From positions 1,302,001-1,366,000 of the forward strand of contig NZ_LT629781.1 of the NCBI RefSeq assembly GCF_900105685.1: a stretch of DNA of 64,000 nucleotides. Direction: 5' to 3'. This document shows, one piece after another, positions 41,392 to 48,778 of the stretch. The first letter of the stretch is position 1. The number at the start of each line of letters is the position of its first letter. The notes under the pieces were generated by a model. That model saw only the letters and a program-made list of their open reading frames with translations. It had not been told where the DNA came from and made no database searches. The stretch comes from Verrucomicrobium sp. GAS474. GTDB taxonomy: Bacteria; Verrucomicrobiota; Verrucomicrobiia; Methylacidiphilales; GAS474. The translations under genes and the position numbers were made by a program.

Positions 41392-42587
41392 CCCCGGCAC
41401 CGGAGCCCCGCCCCGATCCCTCCCGCCCCCCGACCTTCGTCTGCGGCGGCCTCTCCTTCAAGGAGGCCCCCGTCGCCGTCCGGGAACGGGCCGCGTTCCG
41501 GGACGAGGCGCTGCCCCAGGCCCTCGTCCGCCTGCGGGAGAACCTCGGCCTGGAGGAGGCCGTCCTCCTCTCGACCTGCAACCGGGTCGAGTTCTTCGGC
41601 GTCGGCCATCCAGCGGAGGAGGCCGCCGCCGGGGGCGTCGGCGATGCGTGGGCCTCGTTCCTCGCCTCGTTCCATGCGGAGCTGGAGGAGCCGGTGCGGG
41701 CGGCCCTCGCGGGCGATTTCGCCGCCCATTCCTTCCGGCTCTCGGGGCGGGCCTCGATCGAGCGGCTCTTCCGTCTCGCCTCGGGCCTCGAATCGATGGT
41801 CGTCGGCGAGACCGAGATCTTCGGCCAGGTGAAGGAGGCCTACCGCGTCGCCGCCGGATCGGGCGCGACGGGGAAGCGCCTCCACCGCCTCTTCCAGGCC
41901 TCGTTCTCGGCGGCGAAGGAAGTCCGCTCGAAGACCCAGATCACCCGCGGCAGCGTTTCGGTGGGCTCCGTCGCCGTCGAGCTGGCGGAGCGGCTCTTCG
42001 GCAGCCTCGCGGGGAAGACGGTGATGGTCCTCGGCGCGGGAGCGACGAGCGAGCGGACCGCCCGCTCCCTCCAGGGCCGGGGCGCGGGCTTCCTCCTCGT
42101 CGCGAACCGGACCTACGAGAAGGCCGAGGCGCTGGCCGCCGAGCTGGGCGGCGAGGCGATCCATTGGGACGCCTTCGAGGCGCGGGTCGAGCAGGCCGAC
42201 ATCGTCGTCAGCTCGACCTCGGCCCCCCACTACGTCCTGACGCGGGAGCGGATCGACCAGGTCCGCCGCCGCCGGGGCGGGCGGCCCCTCTTCCTCATCG
42301 ACCTCGCCGTGCCGCGCGACATCGAGCCCTCCGTCACCCACCTCCCCGACGTCTACCTCTACGACATCGACGACCTCGAGGCGATCGCCCGGACGAACCA
42401 GCGGGAGCGGAGCGCCGAGATCGTCCGCTGCGAGGGGATCCTCGCCCCCCACGTGGAGAAGCTCCTCGCCTGGGAGGCCTCCCTGGCCTCTTCCCTGGCC
42501 GACGCCCAGGCCCAGGCCAAAGACAAGATCAAGCCGTCCTCCTCCGATCTCCCCGATGCCGGGAGCGGAAACTACAGCGCCGCCTAG
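41388..42587 (+). CDS. hemA: Glutamyl-tRNA reductase
   Basis: 399 residues; first step of C5 tetrapyrrole synthesis, reducing Glu-tRNA to glutamate-1-semialdehyde. The catalytic Cys64 lies in LSTCNRVEFF; SFKEAPVAVRERAAF and ETEIFGQVKEAYR follow; the NADPH domain has MVLGAGATSERTARSL; the C-terminal dimerisation helix is included. Translationally coupled to the preceding HemX-like gene and followed by hemC after 18 bases. Confidence 0.97.
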   Translation: MTPAPEPRPDPSRPPTFVCGGLSFKEAPVAVRERAAFRDEALPQALVRLRENLGLEEAVLLSTCNRVEFFGVGHPAEEAAAGGVGDAWASFLASFHAELEEPVRAALAGDFAAHSFRLSGRASIERLFRLASGLESMVVGETEIFGQVKEAYRVAAGSGATGKRLHRLFQASFSAAKEVRSKTQITRGSVSVGSVAVELAERLFGSLAGKTVMVLGAGATSERTARSLQGRGAGFLLVANRTYEKAEALAAELGGEAIHWDAFEARVEQADIVVSSTSAPHYVLTRERIDQVRRRRGGRPLFLIDLAVPRDIEPSVTHLPDVYLYDIDDLEAIARTNQRERSAEIVRCEGILAPHVEKLLAWEASLASSLADAQAQAKDKIKPSSSDLPDAGSGNYSAA

Positions 42588-42605
42588 CCTTTCTTTCTTC
42601 CGCTC

Positions 42606-43535
42606 ATGAAACCTTTCCTCATCGGCACCCGGGGTAGCGCCCTCGCCCTCGCCCAGTGCGGCCAGTTGCGCGCCCGCCTCGCCGCGCTGTTCCCGGAGCG
42701 CGTCTTCGAGCTCTCGATCCTCCGCACGCGGGGGGACGACCTCTCCGCCGCGCGCGACGCGGGGGCTTCCTCGCCTCTCCCTTTGGAGAAGGGCCTTTTC
42801 ACGAAGGAAATCGAGGAGGCTCTCCTCGCCGGGACCATCGACGCCGCCGTCCACAGCCTCAAGGACATGCCGGTCGAGGGGCCCCAGGGGCTCGTCCTCG
42901 GCGCGATCCCGGCGAGGGGCGACGGGGCCGACGTCCTCGTCCTGAAGGGGACCGGCTCCGGGGGGTTCGACACCCTGCCGCACGGCGCGACCGTCGCCAC
43001 GGGCAGCCCCCGGCGGACGGCCCTCCTCCTCCACCTCCGCCCCGATCTCCGCGTCGTCCCGCTGCGGGGTAACATCGATACCCGGCTCCGCAGGCTCCGG
43101 GAAAACGACGGCTGGTCGGCCATCGTCCTCGCCGCCGCCGGACTCGACCGCCTCGCCCCCGACCTCGCCGGGATGGCACTCCATCGCGTGACGCTCCCGC
43201 CCGATCTCTTCCTCCCCGCGCCGGGGCAGGGCGCCCTCGCGTTCCAGATCCGCGCCGGGGACGCCGGGGCCGCGGCCATCGCCGCCGCCCTCGACGACGC
43301 GCCGACCCGGGCCGCCGTCACTGCCGAGCGGGCCTTCCTCTCCGCCCTCGGCGGCGGCTGCCGCGCCCCCCTCGGGGCCTACGCGCGGATCGAGGCCGGA
43401 CGCTTCCGCCTCGACGGCATCGTCTGGAAAAAAGAGGATCGCCCCGCCTTCAGCGGTTTCGTCGAAGGGGCGGCGGACGAAGCCGAGGCGCTGGGCCGCG
43501 CGCTGGGCCGCGAACTCCTGGAGGCGGTCGAATGA
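42606..43535 (+). CDS. hemC: Hydroxymethylbilane synthase (porphobilinogen deaminase)
   Basis: 309 residues; polymerises four porphobilinogen units. IGTRGSALALAQ at the N-terminus, HSLKDMPV, GSPRRTALL and the dipyrromethane-cofactor cysteine in LGGGCRAPLGAY (Cys252) are all present. It overlaps the next gene by 4 bases (ATGA). Standard length. Confidence 0.97.
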   Translation: MKPFLIGTRGSALALAQCGQLRARLAALFPERVFELSILRTRGDDLSAARDAGASSPLPLEKGLFTKEIEEALLAGTIDAAVHSLKDMPVEGPQGLVLGAIPARGDGADVLVLKGTGSGGFDTLPHGATVATGSPRRTALLLHLRPDLRVVPLRGNIDTRLRRLRENDGWSAIVLAAAGLDRLAPDLAGMALHRVTLPPDLFLPAPGQGALAFQIRAGDAGAAAIAAALDDAPTRAAVTAERAFLSALGGGCRAPLGAYARIEAGRFRLDGIVWKKEDRPAFSGFVEGAADEAEALGRALGRELLEAVE

Positions 43536-45070
43536 GCCAGAGCCGTTCTGCCAACTCCAAGGGCATCGCCTACCTCGTCGGGGCCGGTCCGGGCGATCCC
43601 GGGCTCCTCACCCTCCGGGGCCGCGACCTCATCGCCCGCGCCGACGTCGTCATCTACGATTACCTCTGCAACCCGGAGCACCTCGACCACGCCCGCCCCG
43701 ACGCGGAGATCCTCTATGCCGGAAAAAGCGGCGGGAACCACACCCTCACCCAGGACCAGATCAACGCCCTGATCGTCGAGAAGACCCGGGCGGGCCTCAC
43801 TGTCGTCCGGCTGAAGGGGGGCGATCCGTTCGTCTTCGGCCGGGGCGGGGAGGAGGCGCAGGAACTCGTCGCCGCCGGCCTCGCCTTCGAGGTCGTCCCC
43901 GGCATCACCTCGGCCATCGCCGCCCCGGCCTACGCGGGGATCCCGATCACCCATCGCGATTTCGCCTCCGGCTTCACCGTCCTCACCGGGCATGAGGATC
44001 CGACGAAGGAAAATTCGGCGATCGATTGGGCGGCCCTCGCCCGCTTCCAGGGGACGAAGGTCGTCCTCATGGGGGTCGAGCGGCTCCGCGCCGTGACCGG
44101 ATCGCTCCTCGCCCACGGGGCCGATCCCGCCACGCCCGCCGCCCTCGTCCGCTGGGGGACGTGGGCGAAGCAGGAGACCCTGACGGCGACCCTCGCCACC
44201 CTCGCCGACGAGGCCGAGGCGCGGGGCTTCAAGGCCCCTGCCGTCACCCTCATCGGCGGCGTCGTCTCGCTCCGGGCCGAGCTCGACTGGGTCGGCGCGC
44301 GGCCCCTCTTCGGGCAACGGATCGTCGTCACCCGGACGCGGACCCAGGCCGGGGCGCTCTCCGCGCGGCTCCGCGAGCTGGGGGCCGACGTCCTCGAGAT
44401 CCCGACGATCCGGCTGGAGCCCCTTCCCGTCCCCGCCGAGGACGAGGCGGCGTGGAGCGACTTCGCCAACCGCTTCGACTGGCTCCTCCTCACCAGCCCG
44501 AACGCCGCCGACCTCTTCTTCGACCGCTTCCTCGAGCGGCACGGGGACATCCGCGCCCTCGGCGCGGTGAAGATCGCCGTCGTCGGCCCCGGCACGGCGG
44601 CGAAGGTCGGCGCTCGGGCGCTCGGCATCGCCCTCCAGCCGAAGGTCTTCACCGCCGAGGGGCTGGCCGCGGCCTTCGCCGACGGCGAGGTGAAGGGGAA
44701 GCGGTTCTGCTTCGCCCGCGCCGACCTCGCGGGCGAGGTCCTTCCCGATTCCCTCCGCGCCCGGGGCGGCGAGGTGTCCGAGTGGACGCTCTACCGCACC
44801 GTTCCCGAGACCGGGGACCGGGACCGGAAGGGGACGCGGAAGCGTTTCGCCGAGGAAGGGGCGTCGTGGATCACCTTCGCGAGCGCGAGCGCGGCGGAGA
44901 GCTGGCACCGGCTCGGCCTCGCCCATCCTTCCACTCCCGGCCCCCGGATCGCCAGCATCGGTCCCGTCACCAGCGAGGCGCTCCGCCGCCTCGGCTACAC
45001 CGTCGATATCGAGGCGAAGGAGCAGACCCTGTCGGGACTGGTCGACGCCCTGATTTCCGCCGCCCGCTAA
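43532..45070 (+). CDS. cobA/hemD: Uroporphyrinogen-III C-methyltransferase / uroporphyrinogen-III synthase fusion
   Basis: 512 residues. Residues ~8-255 are SUMT (CobA): YLVGAGPGDPGLLTLRG, VVRLKGGDPFVFGRGGEE, and VPGITSAIAAPAYAGIPITHR. Residues ~260-512 are HemD: QRIVVTRTRTQAGALSARL, ITFASASAAESW and a C-terminal SGLVDAL. The fusion makes uroporphyrinogen III and also methylates it toward siroheme or B12. Such fusions are common in several Gram-negative and Gram-positive phyla. Last core gene of the heme operon; a TPR protein follows after 6 bases. Confidence 0.95.
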   Translation: MSQSRSANSKGIAYLVGAGPGDPGLLTLRGRDLIARADVVIYDYLCNPEHLDHARPDAEILYAGKSGGNHTLTQDQINALIVEKTRAGLTVVRLKGGDPFVFGRGGEEAQELVAAGLAFEVVPGITSAIAAPAYAGIPITHRDFASGFTVLTGHEDPTKENSAIDWAALARFQGTKVVLMGVERLRAVTGSLLAHGADPATPAALVRWGTWAKQETLTATLATLADEAEARGFKAPAVTLIGGVVSLRAELDWVGARPLFGQRIVVTRTRTQAGALSARLRELGADVLEIPTIRLEPLPVPAEDEAAWSDFANRFDWLLLTSPNAADLFFDRFLERHGDIRALGAVKIAVVGPGTAAKVGARALGIALQPKVFTAEGLAAAFADGEVKGKRFCFARADLAGEVLPDSLRARGGEVSEWTLYRTVPETGDRDRKGTRKRFAEEGASWITFASASAAESWHRLGLAHPSTPGPRIASIGPVTSEALRRLGYTVDIEAKEQTLSGLVDALISAAR

Positions 45071-45076
45071 ATTGAA

Positions 45077-45409
45077 ATGAAGACCAAGGATGAATGGTTG
45101 GACGAGGGGAACGGCGCCCTCGCCGTCGGCGATCTCGCCGCCGCCGAGGCCGCCTACGCCGCCGCGATCGGAATCGCCCCCGACGACCACGAGGCGTGGC
45201 ACGCCCTCACGATGGCCCGCTACAAGCAGGGCAACTACGCCGGGGCCATCGAGGCGGGCCTCCGCGCCTCGGCCCTCGACCCGAACGACCAGATGACCTG
45301 GACGAGCCTCTCCCTCGCCTACGTGAAGGAAAACAGGATCGAGGAGGCCGAGGCCGCCGCCGCGAAGGCGAAGGTGATCTCGTGGGGTGGGAAGATTAAA
45401 TTGGATTAA
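45077..45409 (+). CDS. Tetratricopeptide repeat protein
   Basis: 110 residues forming three TPR-like helical hairpins (WLDEGNGALAVGDLAAAEAAY; AWHALTMARYKQGNYAGAIEAG; TWTSLSLAYVKENRIEEAEAA). No signal peptide, so cytosolic. TPR proteins mediate protein contacts; the partner is unknown. It lies 6 bases after cobA/hemD and may be the last gene of the operon. Confidence 0.88.
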   Translation: MKTKDEWLDEGNGALAVGDLAAAEAAYAAAIGIAPDDHEAWHALTMARYKQGNYAGAIEAGLRASALDPNDQMTWTSLSLAYVKENRIEEAEAAAAKAKVISWGGKIKLD

Positions 45410-45483
45410 AGTAGCCCCATTAAATTCAGGTTATTTGTTCATTTTAATTGCGTTTTCGCGATTTTGAGGAATAGATAAACCTC

Positions 45484-45915
45484 ATGAAGATCTCGCAATT
45501 GACCAGCGCCCAGCTCGGGGAACTCTCGAAACTCGTCGCGCTGAAGGAAAAGCTCCAGGGCGAATTCAAGAAGCTCGAGGCCGAACTGCAGGCCGTCGAG
45601 GCCAAGCTCGAGAACATCGGCGGCGGCGTCGCCGGGGGCAGGCGCCGGGGCCGTCCCGTCGGGAGCAAGGGCAAGGCCAAGGGCTCCACGGCGACCGGCA
45701 AGAAGCGCGGCCCGAAGAAGGGCTCGAAGCCGGGCTACCTCAAGGCCCAGGTCGTCGAGGCACTGAAGGTCGCCGGGGCCGCGGGCCTCACGATCAAGGA
45801 ACTCGCCGCCGAGGTCGGCTCGAAGCCGAACAACCTGAACAGCTGGTTCTACACGACGGGGAAGAAGGTCGCGAAGAAGCTGGCCGACGGGAAGTATGTC
45901 CTCAGCGGTAAATAG
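45484..45915 (+). CDS. Coiled-coil, AT-hook and winged-helix-like DNA-binding protein
   Basis: 143 residues in three parts: a coiled coil (about 4-45, LVALKEKLQGEFKKLEAELQ), a basic Gly/Lys linker with two AT-hook-like cores (RRRGRPVGSKGK and KKRGPKKGSK, about 53-82), and a C-terminal helical domain (AQVVEALKVAGAAGLTIKELAAEVGS and NNLNSWFY) resembling a winged helix. It should bind AT-rich DNA as a dimer, in the manner of nucleoid proteins. It is set apart by an AT-rich 74-base leader and followed by a strong terminator, so it is monocistronic. No named family recognised. Confidence 0.85.
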   Translation: MKISQLTSAQLGELSKLVALKEKLQGEFKKLEAELQAVEAKLENIGGGVAGGRRRGRPVGSKGKAKGSTATGKKRGPKKGSKPGYLKAQVVEALKVAGAAGLTIKELAAEVGSKPNNLNSWFYTTGKKVAKKLADGKYVLSGK

Positions 45916-45969
45916 GAAACGCGGAAAGTAATTTCGCCGCACCTGTTTTAAATTCGTTTTAAAGTAAGG

Positions 45970-46002
45970 GGGCGCACGGTATATATGCCGTGCGCCCTTT
46001 TT
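45970..46002 (+). terminator. Rho-independent terminator
   Basis: An inverted repeat of about 12 bases (GGGCGCACGG and CCGTGCGCCC as arms around TATATAT) followed directly by TTTTT at 45998-46002. It ends the AT-hook gene transcript 55 bases after its stop. The cytochrome operon start codon follows 13 bases later. Confidence 0.9.
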
Positions 46003-46014
46003 GTTTTTTAATCC

Positions 46015-47055
46015 GTGAAGAAACGCCTCCTTCTTTTCCTGGCCTGGCTCGGTTTGTTCCTGGGGGCGCTCTCCGCCGTCGAGGTCTCGGCGGCGGTCGT
46101 GGGATGGGGAGGGGAAGGCGGTTTCGGATGGACCGCCGTCCGCATCCATCGGTTGATCCTGGTGGCGGGCGGCTTCTGCGCCGGGTGGGCGGCCTTTGCC
46201 GGCGGCGGGATCGGGCCGCTTCTCTCGCCCCGGACGGTCGCGGAGCGTTATGCCTCGGCGGGATTCTTTTTCCTGATCCTTTGGGTGGTCCTCCCGGGCG
46301 GCGCAGCCCTCCCCTCGGGCGCGGCGTGGACCGCCTCCGGGCTGCTATTCCTGTGGATGGCTCCGCTCTCGCTCGCGGCCCTGTGTCGCGCGTTGCCGGA
46401 GCGGGCGGGGCGGGGCGGGCTGCCGGAGGAGGGGGCGGCCCGATTCGGGTTTTGGATCCTGGTTCTGTTCGGCGGCTGGGCCGGGGCGGCCCGGGTCGCC
46501 TCGGGGCCGGTCCCGGCGTGGGTCGGGACGGCGGGGGTCGCCGCCGTCCTGCTGCTGGCCCTCGCCGGGGTGGCGTGGTGCGTGGTGCTGGCCGCGCTCT
46601 TCCGGGACGGGGGCTGGGACCGGATTCGCCATGGGGCGGGGGGCGGCTTCCTGCTGGCCGCGGCCCTGGCGTTTCCGCTGTGGCTGGCGCTGGTCTGGAT
46701 CGGCTCCTTCCGGGGTCTCGGCGCGCATCTCCATCTGACCCTCTTTGACGCGGCGGTCGATGACATCGCGGTGCCGGGGCTGGGCGCGATGGCGTTCCTC
46801 GGCTACTTCGCCCGTCCCGTCCGGGCGCATCGCGCGGCGTTCTGGCTCTATGCGGGCGGCTTCGTTTTCCTGATCGGGGGCGGGCTGGCTGGCGGCATCC
46901 TGCAGGCTTTGGCCTTCACCGATCGGGCGGTCCCGTTCGCGGCGGTCGGCAGCTTGTTGAAACCGTTGCTTTGGATGCGGCTGATCGGGTGGGGAGCGAT
47001 GGGGACCGCGCTGATCGTCTACGGGTGGGGATTTTTTGAGAGGAGGGCGAAATGA
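46015..47055 (+). CDS. CcoN-like membrane protein lacking a Cu-B site
   Basis: 346 residues, GTG start, about nine membrane helices. VRIHRLILVAGGFCAGW (His45) resembles the low-spin heme helix of CcoN, AHLHLTLFDA (His238, His240) resembles the HxH of the late CcoN helix, and WMRLIGWGAMGTALIVYGW is like CcoN's last helix. No His pair or upstream His for Cu-B exists; only five or so histidines are present, and the protein is some 130 residues shorter than CcoN. It overlaps the CcoO-like gene by 4 bases. It is probably a heme-b protein passing electrons to or from the cytochromes, not an oxidase. Homology is a judgement from motifs. Confidence 0.6.
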   Translation: MKKRLLLFLAWLGLFLGALSAVEVSAAVVGWGGEGGFGWTAVRIHRLILVAGGFCAGWAAFAGGGIGPLLSPRTVAERYASAGFFFLILWVVLPGGAALPSGAAWTASGLLFLWMAPLSLAALCRALPERAGRGGLPEEGAARFGFWILVLFGGWAGAARVASGPVPAWVGTAGVAAVLLLALAGVAWCVVLAALFRDGGWDRIRHGAGGGFLLAAALAFPLWLALVWIGSFRGLGAHLHLTLFDAAVDDIAVPGLGAMAFLGYFARPVRAHRAAFWLYAGGFVFLIGGGLAGGILQALAFTDRAVPFAAVGSLLKPLLWMRLIGWGAMGTALIVYGWGFFERRAK

Positions 47056-47543
47056 ACGGGCGGCTCGCCTTCTTCGGCCTCCTCGCCGCCGCGACGCTCT
47101 TTTCGTGGTGCGGGCTGGTGCAATGGCCGTCCGCGCAGATGGCCGAGTTGGTTCCGAAGCATCCCGAACTCCGCGACGGCCAGATCGTCGAGGCGGAGGG
47201 GGACGTGATCGCCAAGTCGCTCTACCGATGGCAGGGCTGCTTCGTCTGCCACACGCGGCAGGTCGGTCCCGCCGACATTGCCTACGGGTGGGAGACGGAG
47301 CGGACGGGGCCGGTCGCCTGGGCCCGGCTCGGCATCCCGCCGGAGGGCGCGGACGGCGTCGTCGGCCTTTCCCGGATCGGTCCCGACCTGAGCCATCTCT
47401 CCGGGCGCTATACGCCGGAGGCGTTGGCGCGGTTTCTCTCCGGCCATCACGCGATGCCGCCGGACGGGACGTCTTCCCCGGAGCGGCTGGCAGCGTGGCT
47501 TCTCCAGTCGGAGAAAAAGGATGAGAGGGGAGCGAGGCCGTGA
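47052..47543 (+). CDS. CcoO-like monoheme cytochrome c
   Basis: 163 residues. An N-terminal membrane anchor (about 5-22), then a single heme site GCFVCHTRQVGP and RIGPDLSHLSGRY, which match CcoO (usual TGPDLAR-GGKY), with a likely axial Met in HHAMPPDG. Usual CcoO is about 200 residues. ATG overlaps the stop of the upstream membrane protein and its stop overlaps the next gene (GTGA), so all three are coupled. Confidence 0.85.
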   Translation: MNGRLAFFGLLAAATLFSWCGLVQWPSAQMAELVPKHPELRDGQIVEAEGDVIAKSLYRWQGCFVCHTRQVGPADIAYGWETERTGPVAWARLGIPPEGADGVVGLSRIGPDLSHLSGRYTPEALARFLSGHHAMPPDGTSSPERLAAWLLQSEKKDERGARP

Positions 47544-48181
47544 GCGATCTTTCTCCTCCTGTTCCTCCCTCCGCCCCGCGCTGGCTGACCCTCCTCGCCG
47601 GGATCGCGGGGCTGTGGGCGCTGAGCTATCTCTTCCTCTACAACGGCGGGTTCGACGGCGCGACGGTCGACGAGAACGCGACCTTCGCCGCGGCAGGCGA
47701 CGCGGGCGGCGAGGCCGATCCGGTGGCGATGGGGAAGAAGCTCTACCGCCGGAACTGCCTCGCCTGCCACGGCGCGGAGGGGCGGGGCCTGCCGGGGCAA
47801 TATCCGCCGCTGGCGGGATCGGAGATCGTCCTCTCGAAGGAGGGCTTCGGGGAGAACCACCTCGCGTGGATCGTCCTCGACGGCCTCGTCGGGCCGGTGC
47901 GGGTGGCGGGCGCGCCGCAGTGCAACGGGGCGATGGTGCCGTGGAAGGGCTATTTCGACGACGCGAAGCTGGCGGCGGTCCTGACCTACATCCGGCAGGA
48001 GTGGGGGAACGCCGCGCCGCCGATCGCCCCGGAAGGGGTCGCGGCGGCGAGGGCGGCCTCGGACGCCGGGGCGCGGCGGGGACCGTGGACGATCCCGGCG
48101 CTGCTGCAGCATCCCGCGGAGGCGTTGCCGCAGGGCCCTCTTCCCGTCGCCCCCAAAAAAGAGTCAGGCACCCCTCCGTGA
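47540..48181 (+). CDS. Membrane-anchored cytochrome c (CcoP-like)
   Basis: 213 residues, GTG start. One N-terminal membrane segment (about 16-36) is followed by a class I cytochrome c domain with heme motif CLACHGAEGRGLPGQ, PPLAGSEIV and a C-terminal PWKGYFDDAKLAAVLTYIRQEWGN; axial Met in GAMVPWKG. Only one CxxCH, unlike the two of typical CcoP. A Pro/Ala-rich tail ends the protein. The last codons overlap the hairpin that terminates the opposite-strand rnpB. Confidence 0.88.
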   Translation: MSDLSPPVPPSAPRWLTLLAGIAGLWALSYLFLYNGGFDGATVDENATFAAAGDAGGEADPVAMGKKLYRRNCLACHGAEGRGLPGQYPPLAGSEIVLSKEGFGENHLAWIVLDGLVGPVRVAGAPQCNGAMVPWKGYFDDAKLAAVLTYIRQEWGNAAPPIAPEGVAAARAASDAGARRGPWTIPALLQHPAEALPQGPLPVAPKKESGTPP

Positions 48182-48196
48182 AGAGGGATGCCTGAC
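48155..48196 (-). terminator. Terminator of rnpB
   Basis: A 16-base-class inverted repeat (arms GTCAGGCA at 48163-48170 and TGCCTGAC at 48189-48196, with CCCTC/GAGGG inside) is followed, reading the minus strand, by CTTTTTT (AAAAAA at 48155-48160 on the plus strand). It therefore terminates RNase P RNA. It lies over the final codons and stop of the CcoP-like gene. Confidence 0.85.
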
Positions 48197-48206
48197 ATAG
48201 TGCATC

Positions 48207-48657
48207 GTGCGTCCGGACCTAAGCCGAATTCTGTCCCGGGCGGAGGCCGATGCGCCTGCCGTCCCTTGGGCCGTCATTTCTCTGCCGCCGTCGTTTCTTG
48301 CGGAACGACCGGCGGCCCCGATCAGTGACCGTGGTGCGGCCTAACCCGGAACCGGATCTCCCTCTTGCGAGGGGAATCGGATCAGGCGATCCTGGGATCG
48401 GTCCCTGTTCGGCCTTGCATCGCGTGGGGTTTATCGCTTCCCGCCGTTGCCGGGGGAAGGGTGGGCTCTTACCCCGCCTTTTCACCCTTTCCGGAAGGGT
48501 CTCCCCTCCCGGTGGTCTTCTTTTCTGTGACACTTTCCATGCCGCTCCGCTTGCGCGTGAACGGCTCCGCTGTCTTCCGGCGGCACGCTGCCTGACGATG
48601 TTCGGACTTTCCTCCCGGAAGGAGTGACCCTCCCGAGCGACGACCGTCCGGACGCCT
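48207..48657 (-). ncRNA. rnpB: RNase P RNA, bacterial type A
   Basis: Read on the minus strand, the classic conserved blocks appear in order. GAGGAAAGTCCGAACATCG lies near the 5' end (plus-strand 48594-48615 as TGTTCGGACTTTCCTC). The 3' end has ACAGAATTCGGCTTA (plus-strand TAAGCCGAATTCTGT at 48219-48233). The termini pair as P1: GCGTCCGGAC at 48646-48655 with GTCCGGACGC at 48209-48218. Length about 450 nt is normal for the catalytic RNA that matures tRNA 5' ends. The protein partner gene rnpA is not in the window. Exact ends are estimated from P1. Confidence 0.97.
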
Positions 48658-48778
48658 GGAGAGCATGGCAGAAGGACGGGGGCGGAAAAAGGTTTAAAAC
48701 GGTTTAAAAAGGTTATCGTCATCGGGCCCGCCCGCGCTTGTCCTTCCCCCGCTCTTCCCGCTACGCTCGCGTTCTTCC

